Part shown: positions 29,949 to 39,030 of the stretch, one piece after another
Layout of the letters: every line of letters begins with the position of its first letter
How positions within the stretch are numbered: position 1 is the stretch's first letter
Source: Burkholderia sp. 9120
GTDB lineage: Bacteria > Pseudomonadota > Gammaproteobacteria > Burkholderiales > Burkholderiaceae
Assembly: GCF_000745015.1 (NCBI RefSeq)
Contig: NZ_JQNA01000001.1
Coordinates: 248,001-312,000, forward strand
DNA: 64,000 nucleotides
Reading direction: 5' to 3'
Made by a program: the position numbers and the translations under genes
The notes under the pieces: generated by a model
Databases searched by the model: none
Seen by the model: only the letters and a program-made list of their open reading frames with translations
Told to the model about the DNA's origin: nothing

Positions 29949-31124
29949 TCAGGCGCTTTCGAACAGGCGCGTCAGCACGAACTCGCGGTGGCCGAGTGCT
30001 TCCGCCGACGTGAAACGCCCGTTGATCGTCGCCATCATGCACTCGAGCAGTTTGTCGCCGCTCTGGTCGAGGTTCTGTTCGCGCTGCAGGATGCCGGTCA
30101 CGTCGACGTCGATATGCTCGCCCATGGTGCGCACCGTACGCGGATTGGCGCAGATCTTGATGACCGGCACGATCGGGTTGCCGATCACATTGCCTTGGCC
30201 CGTCGGGAAGAAATGCACCGCGAAGCCCGACGCCGCGCACAGCGTCACCATCTCCGCGGCCGCCGACGACGAATCCATGAACCAGAGCCCCGCATGCGTC
30301 GGCTCTTCGGCTTTGTCCAGCACGCCGTCCACCATGCATTTCTTGCCGATCTTCTGGATGTTGCCGAGCGCCTTTTCCTCGATGGTCGTGAGGCCGCCGG
30401 CAATGTTGCCCTTGGTCGGCTGCGACTCGGAGAGGTCGTCGGTCTTCCAGCGGTTGATCATCTCCTGGTAGCGGTCGAACATGAACTGGAAGCGCTCGCG
30501 CACACCGTCGTTCGCGCAGCGCGCCGCCACGATCTGTTCGCCGCCCGTCAACTCGGAGGTCTCGCCGAACACCAGCGTGGTGCCGAGGCCGTACAGTTTG
30601 TCGAACGCATTGCCGACGGTCGGATTCGCGCCGCAGCCCGACGTGGTGTCCGACTCGCCGCATTTGGTCGAGACCCACAGATCCGAGATCGGGCATTCCT
30701 GGCGATCGAGCGAGGTGGCGTACTGCACCATTTCCTTCGCCGCTTTCGAGGCGCGCATGATCGTGTCATGGTCGCCATGCAATTCGATGCCGAAACCCAT
30801 CACCGGTTTACCCGTTTTGGCGATGCCGTCGACCACACGCTTGGTCCAGCCTTCCTCGATCCCGATCACGATCACCGCCGCGACATTGGGATTGCTGCCC
30901 GCGCCGATCAGCGTACGGAAATGCAGGTCGAGGTCGGCGCCGAACTGCAGCCGCCCGTACGGATGCGGCAGCGCCATGGTGCCTTTGATATTGTGCTCGA
31001 CAGCCTGCGCCGCCGCGTTCGACAGATCGTCGACCGGCAGAATGATCACGTGGTTGCGCACGCCGACGCGGCCGTTGTCGCGACGATAGCCGCGGAAAGT
31101 CGTATCCAGATCTATCACGCTCAT
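29949..31124 (-). CDS. suyB: (2R)-sulfolactate sulfo-lyase, large subunit
   Basis: 391 residues from ATG 31124. It belongs to the altronate-dehydratase (UxaA) C-terminal family, but its motifs match SuyB as I recall it: [77 protein letters not shown] and [18 protein letters not shown]. With SuyA it splits 3-sulfolactate into pyruvate and sulfite in the cytoplasm; the conserved cysteines likely hold an Fe-S or metal site. It follows suyA after 148 bp containing a GGTTC repeat. The neighbouring hpsN makes its substrate. Confidence 0.88.
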   Translation of the reverse strand: MSVIDLDTTFRGYRRDNGRVGVRNHVIILPVDDLSNAAAQAVEHNIKGTMALPHPYGRLQFGADLDLHFRTLIGAGSNPNVAAVIVIGIEEGWTKRVVDGIAKTGKPVMGFGIELHGDHDTIMRASKAAKEMVQYATSLDRQECPISDLWVSTKCGESDTTSGCGANPTVGNAFDKLYGLGTTLVFGETSELTGGEQIVAARCANDGVRERFQFMFDRYQEMINRWKTDDLSESQPTKGNIAGGLTTIEEKALGNIQKIGKKCMVDGVLDKAEEPTHAGLWFMDSSSAAAEMVTLCAASGFAVHFFPTGQGNVIGNPIVPVIKICANPRTVRTMGEHIDVDVTGILQREQNLDQSGDKLLECMMATINGRFTSAEALGHREFVLTRLFESA

Positions 31125-31141
31125 GATGGGTCTCTCGTTCA

Positions 31142-31166
31142 GGTTCGGTTCGGTTCGGTTCGGTTC
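31142..31166 (+). repeat. GGTTC pentanucleotide tandem repeat between suyA and suyB
   Basis: Five perfect GGTTC units in a row, then AGTCT and a further GGTTC. It lies 18 bp upstream of the suyB start, in the leader of suyB on the minus strand. Unit number could drift by slippage and change the suyA-suyB spacing. Confidence 0.85.
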
Positions 31167-31272
31167 AGTCTGGTTCGGCTCGCTGCGGGCGATCCGACGC
31201 GGTTCCGCGCCGCCCGGTGCGTGGTTCACGCACTGGCGGGCAAGCGCGAACGCTCGCGGGCACGGCCCGCTC

Positions 31273-31617
31273 TCACCAGCGTTTCGTCTTGATGTTGTGC
31301 ACGTGGGCATGCTCGCCCGCGCTGATCGGCGCGACCACCTTGCCGATATCCACGCCGTACTTGAACACCGTGTCGCCGACCGCCATGTCTTTCAGCGCCA
31401 CTTTGTGACCGATCGGAATGTCCTGTTTGGCCGGGAAGCTGACGACCTCGTCGTCGTCCATGATCCATGCGTTCAGTTGCGTGCCTGCCTTGATGCCCTC
31501 GACGACCGCCACGCCGACCGTATCTTTTGCCTCGTGCAGGACGATGTGAATCGTCTTCCGCTCGGACGCGGCACCTGCCGCCGCGCTGCCGTTGATGTCT
31601 GCCGTGGGATTGCTCAT
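31273..31617 (-). CDS. suyA: (2R)-sulfolactate sulfo-lyase, small subunit (SAF domain)
   Basis: 114 residues from ATG 31617 with GGAG upstream. After a ~25-residue polar lead it is a single SAF domain: [63 protein letters not shown]. This is the small subunit that pairs with SuyB, as in two-part altronate-type lyases. It is the first gene of the suyA-suyB-dctA-dehydrogenase run. An operator-like sequence shared with the gntR promoter lies about 110 bp upstream. Confidence 0.87.
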   Translation of the reverse strand: MSNPTADINGSAAAGAASERKTIHIVLHEAKDTVGVAVVEGIKAGTQLNAWIMDDDEVVSFPAKQDIPIGHKVALKDMAVGDTVFKYGVDIGKVVAPISAGEHAHVHNIKTKRW

Positions 31618-31726
31618 TAGCGTCTCCGTTCGTCTGTGGAATGCGGTGTGGGTGCCGCTGGGGCAGCGCGTCAAGCGCGTTGCTGTGAATTGATATTAGG
31701 CGGCAGGTTTGCGCATGTCAACTAGG

Positions 31727-31747
31727 TCATATATATGTCTTAGATGA
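31727..31747. promoter_or_regulatory. GntR/HutC-type operator copy at the suyA promoter
   Basis: TCATATATATG followed by TCTTAGATGA matches 17 of 21 positions of the operator at 40732-40752, counted by eye. TCAT and ATGA ends, the central ATGT and the TAGATGA arm are kept. It lies about 110 bp upstream of suyA. Confidence 0.62.
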
Positions 31748-31897
31748 GTGTTTTCCAGTAGCCGAGGCTTTCCCATGCGGGTTACGGCGAGCGTGCGCGC
31801 GTGGCGGCGAGCGTCGAAGGGTGCGCGGACCACGCCGCGAACCAGACCGCGTTTCTACCAGTTTGATTTCGGGCGAATCATCGCCTAGACTTCGCAG

Positions 31898-31918
31898 TCA
31901 TACAGATGACCTAAATAA
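31898..31918. promoter_or_regulatory. GntR/HutC-type operator copy at the second importer promoter
   Basis: TCATACAGATG followed by ACCTAAATAA matches 15 of 21 positions of the site at 40732-40752. It lies 110 bp upstream of the second TauA-like start. Weaker than the other two; may be a half-site pair. Confidence 0.48.
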
Positions 31919-32027
31919 CACGCCCTCATCTGGTGCCCGGCGGCACGAGTTCCCGAACCCTGAATGCGCTGCAACGACGCCGGCACACAGTGCGCACACG
32001 ACGCACGATCCGCCCCAGGAGACACGC

Positions 32028-33161
32028 ATGATGCTTGCCCCTCTCGTCAGGTTGTGGGCCGCGCCCGCACCCACCTGCCGGCGGCTGTCCGCCGTTGTCA
32101 TGCGCCGGTGCGGCGCGTCCCGATACGCGGAGGCGCCGGCCATCGGCGTGAAGCGCGTGGTTCGCCTGATAAGCGTGGTCTGTCTGGTGTCCGGCCTGCT
32201 TGCCGCCGGCGCCGCGCGGGCGGAGCTCAGCGAGGTGAAGATCGCCCGGCAATATGGCGTCAGCTATTTGCCGCTGATGGTCATGCAGGATCAGAAGCTC
32301 CTCGAAAAGCATGCCGCGCAACTGGGCATCAAGGACCTGAAGGTGTCCTGGGTCGAGTTCGCCGGCGGCAACGTGATGAACGACGCGCTCCTGTCCGACT
32401 CGTTGCAGATCGCCTCCGGCGGCGTCGCCCCGCTCGTGCTGCTGTGGTCCCGCACCCGGGGGACCTCGGTCGAGGTCAAGGCGCTGTCGGCGATCAACTC
32501 GATGCCGCTGCTGCTCAACACGACGAATGCCAAAGTCAAAACGGTGAAGGACTTCACCGGCCAGGACAAGATCGCGCTGCCGGCCGCCAAAGTGTCGATT
32601 CAGGCGATCACCTTGCAGATGGCCGCGGAAAAGGCGTTCGGTGCGGGCAATCAGGGGCAGCTCGACAAATACACCGTGTCGCTCTCGCACCCGGACGCGC
32701 AACAGGCCCTGTTGTCCGGCAGTAGCGAAGTCACCGCGCACTTCGGATCGCCGCCGTTTCAGGAACAGGAACTGCAAAAGCCCAACGTGCATACCGTGCT
32801 GAATTCCTACGACGTGCTGGGCGGCAAGTCGAGTTTCAATCTCGTCTGGTGTACGGCGCGCTTCTATCAGGACAACCCGAAGCTGACGAAGGCGTTCATG
32901 GACGCACTGGACGAATCCGAAGCCTGGATCAACCACGACAAGCATGCGGCGGCCGTCGCGTATCTGCGCATTTCGAAGGAGAAGAGCAGCGTGGACGAAG
33001 TGGAGAAAATGATTTCGTCGCCCGACGTGTCGTTCACCACGGTGCCGCAGAACACCATCAAATACGCCGACTTCATGGCGCGCACCGGGCTGATCAAGTC
33101 CAGACCGCAATCGTGGAAAGACATGTTTTTTCCGACCGCCCAATCGTTATCAGGAAGCTGA
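32028..33161 (+). CDS. Second sulfonate/taurine-type ABC substrate-binding protein
   Basis: 377 residues from ATG 32028 with AGGAG seven bases before it. The hydrophobic export segment (VVRLISVVCLVSGLLAAGAARA) starts only at about residue 42, so an internal GTG at 32149 giving a normal signal peptide is a real alternative. The mature part is an NMT1/TauA-type binding fold (IARQYGVSYLPLMVMQDQKLL, SLQIASGGVAPLVLLW, KDFTGQDKIALP). It heads an ATPase-permease-LysR run and faces suyA. Ligand unknown; a sulfonate or sulfonate-like acid is suggested by family and neighbours. Confidence 0.82.
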   Translation: MMLAPLVRLWAAPAPTCRRLSAVVMRRCGASRYAEAPAIGVKRVVRLISVVCLVSGLLAAGAARAELSEVKIARQYGVSYLPLMVMQDQKLLEKHAAQLGIKDLKVSWVEFAGGNVMNDALLSDSLQIASGGVAPLVLLWSRTRGTSVEVKALSAINSMPLLLNTTNAKVKTVKDFTGQDKIALPAAKVSIQAITLQMAAEKAFGAGNQGQLDKYTVSLSHPDAQQALLSGSSEVTAHFGSPPFQEQELQKPNVHTVLNSYDVLGGKSSFNLVWCTARFYQDNPKLTKAFMDALDESEAWINHDKHAAAVAYLRISKEKSSVDEVEKMISSPDVSFTTVPQNTIKYADFMARTGLIKSRPQSWKDMFFPTAQSLSGS

Positions 33162-33162
33162 G

Positions 33163-33960
33163 ATGCGCGCCGCCACCGAAGCCACGCCCTACCCCGACAC
33201 CTCGCCCCTGCTCTCGGTGCGCGGCGTGACGCTGCAATACAAGACGCCGAAAACGCTCGTGATGGCCACCTACCGCGTCGACTTCGACGTGTTTCGCGGC
33301 GATCGCTTCGTGCTGCTCGGTCCGTCCGGTTGCGGCAAGTCGACCTTGCTGAAAAGTGTCGGCGGCTATCTTGCACCCACCGAAGGCACGATCTCGCTCA
33401 AGGGCAAAGCGGTCACGCGGCCGGGCCCGGACCGGATGATGGTGTTTCAGGAATTCGACCAGTTGTTGCCGTGGAAAACCGTTCGACAGAACGTGATGTT
33501 CGCGCTGCAGGCCTCGCACCGCCTGCCCGCCAGGGAGGTCGAAGAACGCGCGATGCACTACATCGACAAAGTCAATCTCGCCTCCTTCGCCGACAGCTAT
33601 CCGCACACGCTGTCCGGTGGCATGAAGCAGCGCGTGGCGATTGCGCGAGGCATGGCGATGGAGCCCGACATCCTGCTGATGGACGAGCCGTTCGCCGCAC
33701 TCGACGCCCTCACGCGCCGCAAGATGCAGGACGAACTGTTGACCCTGTGGGACGAAACGCGCTTCACCGTGTTGTTCGTTACGCATTCGATTCCGGAGGC
33801 GATCAAGATCGGCAGCCGGATTCTGCTGTTGTCGCCGCATCCCGGCCAGGTGAAGGCCGAACTCGAAACCGCGGCAACCCCGGAAGCCGCGATCGCGCTG
33901 GAAAAGCGGATTCAGCACATGCTGTTCGAAGACGAGATCGAGAGGGCGGAAAATGTCTGA
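33163..33960 (+). CDS. Second sulfonate-type ABC transporter ATPase (TauB-like)
   Basis: 265 residues starting one base after the binding-protein stop, with AGGAAG upstream. Walker A GPSGCGKST, Q-loop VFQEFDQLLPWKT, signature LSGGMKQRVAIARG, Walker B LLMDEPFAALDALTR and switch His in VTHSIPEA. Its 3' end overlaps the permease gene by 8 bp. Confidence 0.9.
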   Translation: MRAATEATPYPDTSPLLSVRGVTLQYKTPKTLVMATYRVDFDVFRGDRFVLLGPSGCGKSTLLKSVGGYLAPTEGTISLKGKAVTRPGPDRMMVFQEFDQLLPWKTVRQNVMFALQASHRLPAREVEERAMHYIDKVNLASFADSYPHTLSGGMKQRVAIARGMAMEPDILLMDEPFAALDALTRRKMQDELLTLWDETRFTVLFVTHSIPEAIKIGSRILLLSPHPGQVKAELETAATPEAAIALEKRIQHMLFEDEIERAENV

Positions 33961-34858
33961 CATGCTGACCCGCGGCGGCGCCGCACATCGCAACGCCGCA
34001 CCCACCGTGCCGCGCTCCGAGGTGGTTCGCGAGCCGTCCGAGACGCGCGAATTCAGCGTGGTCGAAAAGCCGTTGTCGCCATTCGAGCGGCTCTACAACC
34101 AGGCCTGGATCCGCAAGCTGATCATCCTGGCGGTGCTGGCGGGCATCTGGGAAATCTACGGCCGGGTGTTGAACAACCCGCTGCTGTTTCCGACCTTCAG
34201 CGCGACGCTCGAAGCGTTCTTCAAAAGCATTGCGAGCGGCGAATTGCCGGGCAAGGCATGGGCCTCGATCCATGTTCTGCTGATCGGCTACGCGGTCGGC
34301 ATTGTGCTCGCGGCGTTGCTCACCGCGGCCGCCATTACGTCGCGCATCGGCACCGACTTTCTGGAGACGATGACCTCGATGCTCAACCCGCTGCCCGCCA
34401 TCGGGCTCCTGCCGCTCGCGCTGATCTGGTTCGGTCTCGGCAACGGCAGCCTGATCTTCGTGCTGGTGCATTCGGTGACGTGGTCGGTCGCGCTCAACAC
34501 GCACTCGGGATTTCTCTCGGTGAGCAATACGCTGAAGATGGTCGGACGCAATTACGGCTTGCGCGGCGGCCGCTACGTGCTGCAAATTCTCGTGCCCGCC
34601 GCCTTTCCCAGCATTCTCACCGGACTGAAAATCGGCTGGGCCTTCGCGTGGCGCACGCTGATCGCCGCTGAACTCGTGTTCGGCGTGAGTTCGGGTTCAG
34701 GGGGGCTCGGCTGGTTCATCTACGAGAACAAGAACCTGCTGGACATCGCCAACGTGTTCGCCGGGCTGTTCACCGTGATCCTGATCGGGCTGGCCGTCGA
34801 GAACCTGATTTTCCGCGTACTCGAGCGCCACACCGTGCAGCGCTGGGGTATGCAATAG
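33953..34858 (+). CDS. Second sulfonate-type ABC permease (TauC-like)
   Basis: 301 residues, about six membrane segments after a ~50-residue polar N-terminus. The EAA-type loop (LKMVGRNYGLRGGRYVLQIL, then VPAAFPSILTGLKIGWAFAW) and the SGSGGLGWFIYENKN motif are typical. Unlike the first importer of the window there is only one permease. The overlap with the ATPase gene indicates co-translation. Confidence 0.88.
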   Translation: MSDMLTRGGAAHRNAAPTVPRSEVVREPSETREFSVVEKPLSPFERLYNQAWIRKLIILAVLAGIWEIYGRVLNNPLLFPTFSATLEAFFKSIASGELPGKAWASIHVLLIGYAVGIVLAALLTAAAITSRIGTDFLETMTSMLNPLPAIGLLPLALIWFGLGNGSLIFVLVHSVTWSVALNTHSGFLSVSNTLKMVGRNYGLRGGRYVLQILVPAAFPSILTGLKIGWAFAWRTLIAAELVFGVSSGSGGLGWFIYENKNLLDIANVFAGLFTVILIGLAVENLIFRVLERHTVQRWGMQ

Positions 34859-34870
34859 CGCGGAGTCGTC

Positions 34871-35788
34871 GTGAGCGCGATTCGCTATTTCGTCACGTTT
34901 CTCGCGGTGGTGCGGCATGGCTCGTTCGCCGGTGCCGCCGAGGAAGTGTGCCTGACGCAGGCGGCGGTCGGCCTGCAGATGCGCTCGCTGGAGCGCGATC
35001 TCGATCTCGTGCTGTTCGATCGCGCGGCCCGTTCGGTGTCGCTCAGCGCGCAGGGGCGCGCCGTGCTGCCGCTGGCCGAAACGCTGGTGGCCCACTACCG
35101 GCAGATTCTCGCGGTCGGCGATGCTGGCGAACTGTCGGGCACGGTGCGGGTCGGCGCACTCGTTTCCTCGCTGATGGGCGCATTCGCCGACGCCATGCTC
35201 AAGCTCAAGCAACGCTATCCGCGTCTCGATCTGAAACTGTTTACGGGCTTGTCGAGCGACTTTGCCGCGCGGGTGGAAAGCGGCGAACTGGATGCGGCGA
35301 TCGTCGCGCAGGCGCCCTCCGGATTGCCCGCCACACTCCGATGGACCCTGCTGTACAGCGAGCCGATGGTGCTGATTTCGTCCGCCGGCGGCCAGCACGC
35401 TTCGATCGAAGCGCTGCTCGAAGAGCCGCTGATCCGCTTCGACCGTCACACGTGGACCGGCGTGCTGGTCGACAACGCACTGCGTCAACTCGACTTCGAC
35501 GGCCACGAGATCATGGAGCTGAATTCGATCGAGGCCATATCCGAGATGGTGCGGCGCGGCTTCGGCGTTTCCATCGTGCCCTTGCTCGCCAATGCGAACT
35601 GGACCCGCGAAACCGGCCTGCGGGTCACGCCCTTGCCGGAGCGCATCGCGCCGCGCCGGGTCGGCTTGCTCGAACGGCGCGATCATCCACGCGAAGCGTT
35701 CACCGACGCGGTGAAACGTCACTTCATGGATACGGCCGAACTGGCCTCGCCGATCAGCGATTCGCCGGGTCGCACGCGCGTGAACTGA
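34871..35788 (+). CDS. LysR-family transcriptional regulator
   Basis: 305 residues from a GTG, 12 bp after the permease. N-terminal winged helix-turn-helix (YFVTFLAVVRHGSFAGAAEEV, LTQAAVGLQMRSLERDLD) and C-terminal effector domain (VRVGALVSSLMGAFADAMLKL, MELNSIEAISEMVRRGFGVS). It is co-oriented with the transporter rather than divergent, so it may be transcribed with it. Its end overlaps the convergent flavoprotein gene by 70 bp. Confidence 0.88.
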   Translation: MSAIRYFVTFLAVVRHGSFAGAAEEVCLTQAAVGLQMRSLERDLDLVLFDRAARSVSLSAQGRAVLPLAETLVAHYRQILAVGDAGELSGTVRVGALVSSLMGAFADAMLKLKQRYPRLDLKLFTGLSSDFAARVESGELDAAIVAQAPSGLPATLRWTLLYSEPMVLISSAGGQHASIEALLEEPLIRFDRHTWTGVLVDNALRQLDFDGHEIMELNSIEAISEMVRRGFGVSIVPLLANANWTRETGLRVTPLPERIAPRRVGLLERRDHPREAFTDAVKRHFMDTAELASPISDSPGRTRVN

Positions 35789-37455
35789 ACCGGCCGGCGG
35801 CTTGCCGCGAAGCGCTCGCCGTCGAGTCGCAGACACATGTAGTCGGAGGTCTCCAGATCGCCCGCTTCCGGAAAGTCCTCGCGATAGTGCGCGCCGCGCG
35901 AATTCTCCCGCAGCAGCGCCGACTCCGTGATCGCGCGGCTCACCAGAATCAGATTGCGCAGGTTCATCCAGTCGTGCCACGACAGATTGAAGCGCAGGTC
36001 GCGACCGTCGATACCGGTTTCATCGAGTTGCTGGTCCAGTTCCACGAGCCGCTGTTTCGCGCGTTCGAGTCCGGCGGCGTCGCGCAGAATCCCCACGTCG
36101 TTCCACATGACTTCGGCGAGCGCGTCGCGGATCGGTTCGAGATTGCCGCGCGCCGTACGCAACGGCCGGTTGCAACGCATCATGGCCGCGTTCAGCGCGT
36201 CCGTATCGACCTCGGCGAACTGACCGTGGCGCGGCACCCAGGCCGCCAGGGTATCGCCGGCGATCCCGCCGAACACCGTCGAATTGGCCACGCCGTTGCC
36301 GCCCAGCCGGTTCGCGCCGTGCACGCCGCCCGCGTCCTCGCCCGCGACGAACAGACCCGGCAAGGTGGTCGCGCAGTTCGCGTCGAACACGACGCCGCCC
36401 ATCATGTAGTGCGCGGTCGGCACGACTTCGACGAGACCGCCGGCGAGATCGAAACCGCAGTCGGCGCAGCGTTCGACCATGCCCTTGAAGCGCGCGCGCA
36501 CACTGTCGGCGCCGAGGTGATGCATCTGCAGATAGACGCCGCCGTTGGGCGTCGCGTGGCCGGCGCGCAATTCGCGAAAGATACTGCGCGACACCACGTC
36601 GCGCGTCGCCCGTTCGGCACGCGGGTCGTAAGTCTCCATGAAGCGCTCGCCCGCGCCCGTCAGCAGGTAGCCGCCCGCGCCGCGCAGCCCCTCTTCCAGC
36701 ACCGTGCCGGTCATGCGCGTATCGGCGCCGGCCAGCAGGCCGGTCGGGTGAAACTGCACCATTTCCATGTCGCGCAGCGTGAGGCCGGCGCGCAAAGCCA
36801 TGGCCATGCCGTCGCAGCTTTTGTCGCCGCTCGGCGTGTGATAGCGGTACATGGTCGGGCCGCCCCCGGTGGCAAGCAGCACGGCCTGCGTGCGCACGAA
36901 CACGAACTCGCCGCTGCGCATGTCGATCATCAGCACGCCGGCAAGCGTCTGGGCGTCGCGGCTGCGGATGAACTCCACCGCGCGATATTCCTCCAGCCGG
37001 TCGATGCCGCGCGCCCACACCTGCTCGGCGAGCCGGTTGATGATCTCGATGCCGGTCTGGTCGCCCTTGTGCACGGTGCGGTCGAAGGTCTGGCCGGCGA
37101 ACGCCTTCTGCCGCACGGAGCCGTCCGGATTGCGATCGAAGAAACAGCCCAGTTCGTTTTCGAGTTCACGAATCCGCTCGACGGCGCCGGTCACGAGCAT
37201 CCATGCGAGGTCCTGGTTCGAGAGCCATTTGCCGCCCTCGATCGTATCCATGAAGTGCCGCTCGATCGAATCGCCCGGCGCCAGCGCCACGTTGTAGCCG
37301 CCCTGCACCATGCGCGTACAGCCGCATTTGCCGAGCAGGCCCTTCACCGCAACGGTGATGCGCAAGTGCGGCGCCGCCGCCTGCGCATGCAGTGCGGCAA
37401 AGAGACCTGCGCCGCCGCTGCCCAGGATCAGAATGTCGGTATCGACCTGTTTCAT
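35719..37455 (-). CDS. Atypical succinate dehydrogenase/fumarate reductase flavoprotein subunit
   Basis: 578 residues. FAD fold at the N-terminus (DILILGSGGAGLFAALHA). Catalytic and substrate residues expected for the family are visible: HPTG, RDVVSR, TAHYMMGG, HGANRLGGN. Two differences from SdhA/FrdA stand out by eye alignment. The SHT segment carrying the His that binds FAD covalently reads GCTR here, so Cys replaces His. The Thr of the TEG motif contacting a substrate carboxylate is replaced by Glu (LEEGLRGAGGYLL). It is the last gene of a six-gene overlapping operon, its ATG overlapping the fumarase-beta stop by 4 bp. It is unlikely to be the housekeeping enzyme; an alkyl- or sulfo-succinate analogue is proposed. 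Confidence 0.87.
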   Translation of the reverse strand: MKQVDTDILILGSGGAGLFAALHAQAAAPHLRITVAVKGLLGKCGCTRMVQGGYNVALAPGDSIERHFMDTIEGGKWLSNQDLAWMLVTGAVERIRELENELGCFFDRNPDGSVRQKAFAGQTFDRTVHKGDQTGIEIINRLAEQVWARGIDRLEEYRAVEFIRSRDAQTLAGVLMIDMRSGEFVFVRTQAVLLATGGGPTMYRYHTPSGDKSCDGMAMALRAGLTLRDMEMVQFHPTGLLAGADTRMTGTVLEEGLRGAGGYLLTGAGERFMETYDPRAERATRDVVSRSIFRELRAGHATPNGGVYLQMHHLGADSVRARFKGMVERCADCGFDLAGGLVEVVPTAHYMMGGVVFDANCATTLPGLFVAGEDAGGVHGANRLGGNGVANSTVFGGIAGDTLAAWVPRHGQFAEVDTDALNAAMMRCNRPLRTARGNLEPIRDALAEVMWNDVGILRDAAGLERAKQRLVELDQQLDETGIDGRDLRFNLSWHDWMNLRNLILVSRAITESALLRENSRGAHYREDFPEAGDLETSDYMCLRLDGERFAASRRPVQFTRVRPGESLIGEASSAVSMK

Positions 37456-38114
37456 CGGGGCGCGCTCCCGGCCGGGTCGGCCGTGCGAATGCCGAGCGAG
37501 GCGAGCACGGCGTCGCGCTGCGTCCGCGTGTTCTGCTGGACCGCGGTATAGAGGCTGCCGCCGTGACTGTCCATAGCGACCAGCAAGGGCCCGAAACCGT
37601 GGATCCGGAAACGCCACAGCGACTCGGGGTGGAGGTCGTCGAGGTCCACGTCTTCGATCTGCTCGATCCAGGTGGTCTCCAACGCGGCGGTCCCGCCGAC
37701 GATCGCGAGATAGACACCGCCGAACTCGACGAAGGCCGCGCTCGAGTCCGCGCCGAGGCCGCCCTTGCCGATCACCGCGCGCACGCCGTAGGCGCGCATC
37801 AGCGGTGCGGTGAAACGCTCCATGCGCGCGGACGTGGTCGTGCCGATACAGACCGGCTGATAGCCCGCGGGATGCTCGGGCGAGACGTCGACGCGGCGCA
37901 CATTGGGCGCGGTGTGAATCACCGCATGGCCGCGCAGATCGAAGCGCGTCTTGCGGCCGTGGTCGAACATCTGGATCTGGGTGGCGTCGCGAATGCCGAA
38001 CAGCGTGTGTTCGAGCGTGACCGTATCGCCCATGCGCAACGCGCGTATCTGTGCTTCGCCGACCGGCATGGCGAGCGTGTGATGCGTGCCGGTGGGCAGC
38101 GTGTCAGTAGCCAT
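37452..38114 (-). CDS. Class I fumarase/L-tartrate dehydratase-type hydro-lyase, beta subunit
   Basis: 220 residues, the swivelling C-terminal half of two-subunit class I fumarases (TtdB/FumB-beta type): RMGDTVTLEHTLFGIRDATQ, GYQPVCIGTTTSARMERF, AVIGKGGLGADSSAAFVEFGG and ESLWRFRIHGFGPLLVAMDS. It overlaps the alpha-subunit gene by 11 bp and the flavoprotein gene by 4 bp. Together with alpha it adds water to a fumarate-like alkene. Being placed inside an SDH-like operon suggests the two enzymes act in sequence. Confidence 0.87.
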   Translation of the reverse strand: MATDTLPTGTHHTLAMPVGEAQIRALRMGDTVTLEHTLFGIRDATQIQMFDHGRKTRFDLRGHAVIHTAPNVRRVDVSPEHPAGYQPVCIGTTTSARMERFTAPLMRAYGVRAVIGKGGLGADSSAAFVEFGGVYLAIVGGTAALETTWIEQIEDVDLDDLHPESLWRFRIHGFGPLLVAMDSHGGSLYTAVQQNTRTQRDAVLASLGIRTADPAGSAPR

Positions 38115-39009
38115 AGTCGACTCCCTGGGCGGTCAGCGTGGCGCGTGCCCGGCGCGCCGAATGACACTGCATGTTGACAGCCACGGGGTTCATGGTGATA
38201 TGCGTGGCCGCCAGTTCGATATGAACCGCGAACGCGGTCGAGTCGCCGCCGAGCCCCTGCGGCCCCACGCCCAGTTGATTGACTGCCGCCGACAATTGCC
38301 GTTCGAGCGCCGCGCCATGTTCGTCAGCGCAGCTCGTGCCGAGCGGCCGCGTGGCCGCGCGCTTGGCGAGCGCCACGCACAGATCCGAGGTGCCGCCCAC
38401 TCCCACGCCGACGATCGTCGGCGGGCAGGTCTTGCCGCCCGCCTCCACCACGCAATCGATCACGAACCGGCGGATCGCGTCGACGCCCTCCGCCGGAATC
38501 GCCATGCGCAGGAACGAGTTGTTTTCCGAGCCGCTGCCCTTGGGAATCATTTCGATGGAGAGCGTCCCCGGCGTATCGTCGAAATCGATGTGAATCACGG
38601 GGACGCCGGCGCCGCAGGAATTCTGCTCGTTGTGGCGCGTGAGCGGATGCACCACCGACGAACGCAACGGATGCTCCCGCGTGGCGCGCGCGCAGCCGTC
38701 GCGAATCGCCGCCTTCAGACGCACACCGTCGAACTGCGTGCCCTGGCCTATCACGACGTTGTAGATCGGCAGCCCGGTATCCTGGCAAAGCAGATTGTCG
38801 GCCTGCTCGGCCACCGCGATGTTCTGTCGCATCGTCCCGAGCACGCGCCGCGCCGTATCGTTGCGCTCGCCGGTTTCGAGCGCCGCGATGCCGGCCTTGA
38901 TGTCGGGCGGCAGCAGTTTCAGCGAGCGGATGTACAGCGTCTTCGCCACCTCTTCGAGCTGCGCGTAATCGACGCTGAAGGCCACTTCGAGTTTCGTTGC
39001 AGTTTCCAT
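38104..39009 (-). CDS. Class I fumarase/L-tartrate dehydratase-type hydro-lyase, alpha subunit
   Basis: 301 residues, the 4Fe-4S-binding half of two-subunit class I hydro-lyases. The three cluster cysteines are visible in LLCQDTGLPIYNVVIG, NEQNSCGAGVPVIHIDF and GGKTCPPTIVGVGVGG. MIPKGSGSENNSFLRMA and GVGPQGLGGDSTAFAVHIE are family marks. It lies 21 bp after the sdhC-like gene. Fumarate, mesaconate, tartrate or a sulfonated analogue are possible substrates. Confidence 0.88.
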   Translation of the reverse strand: METATKLEVAFSVDYAQLEEVAKTLYIRSLKLLPPDIKAGIAALETGERNDTARRVLGTMRQNIAVAEQADNLLCQDTGLPIYNVVIGQGTQFDGVRLKAAIRDGCARATREHPLRSSVVHPLTRHNEQNSCGAGVPVIHIDFDDTPGTLSIEMIPKGSGSENNSFLRMAIPAEGVDAIRRFVIDCVVEAGGKTCPPTIVGVGVGGTSDLCVALAKRAATRPLGTSCADEHGAALERQLSAAVNQLGVGPQGLGGDSTAFAVHIELAATHITMNPVAVNMQCHSARRARATLTAQGVDYGY

Positions 39010-39030
39010 TGAAAACCTCGTGCAATACGC

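Larger units (their letters stand above)
31618..32027. other. Divergent intergenic region suyA / second sulfonate importer
   Basis: About 410 bases with no gene, AT-rich around 31690-31740 against a GC-rich background. It holds two copies of the sequence found in front of the gntR gene, one nearer each divergent gene, and should contain both promoters. Confidence 0.7.

Noticed and set aside
31142..31187. GGTTC repeats as a CRISPR array
   Set aside because: Units are 5 bp with no spacers.
29949..31617. suyAB as altronate dehydratase (UxaA) split in two
   Set aside because: Large-subunit motifs fit SuyB as recalled, and the neighbours are hpsN and sulfonate transporters rather than hexuronate genes; altronate remains a minor alternative.
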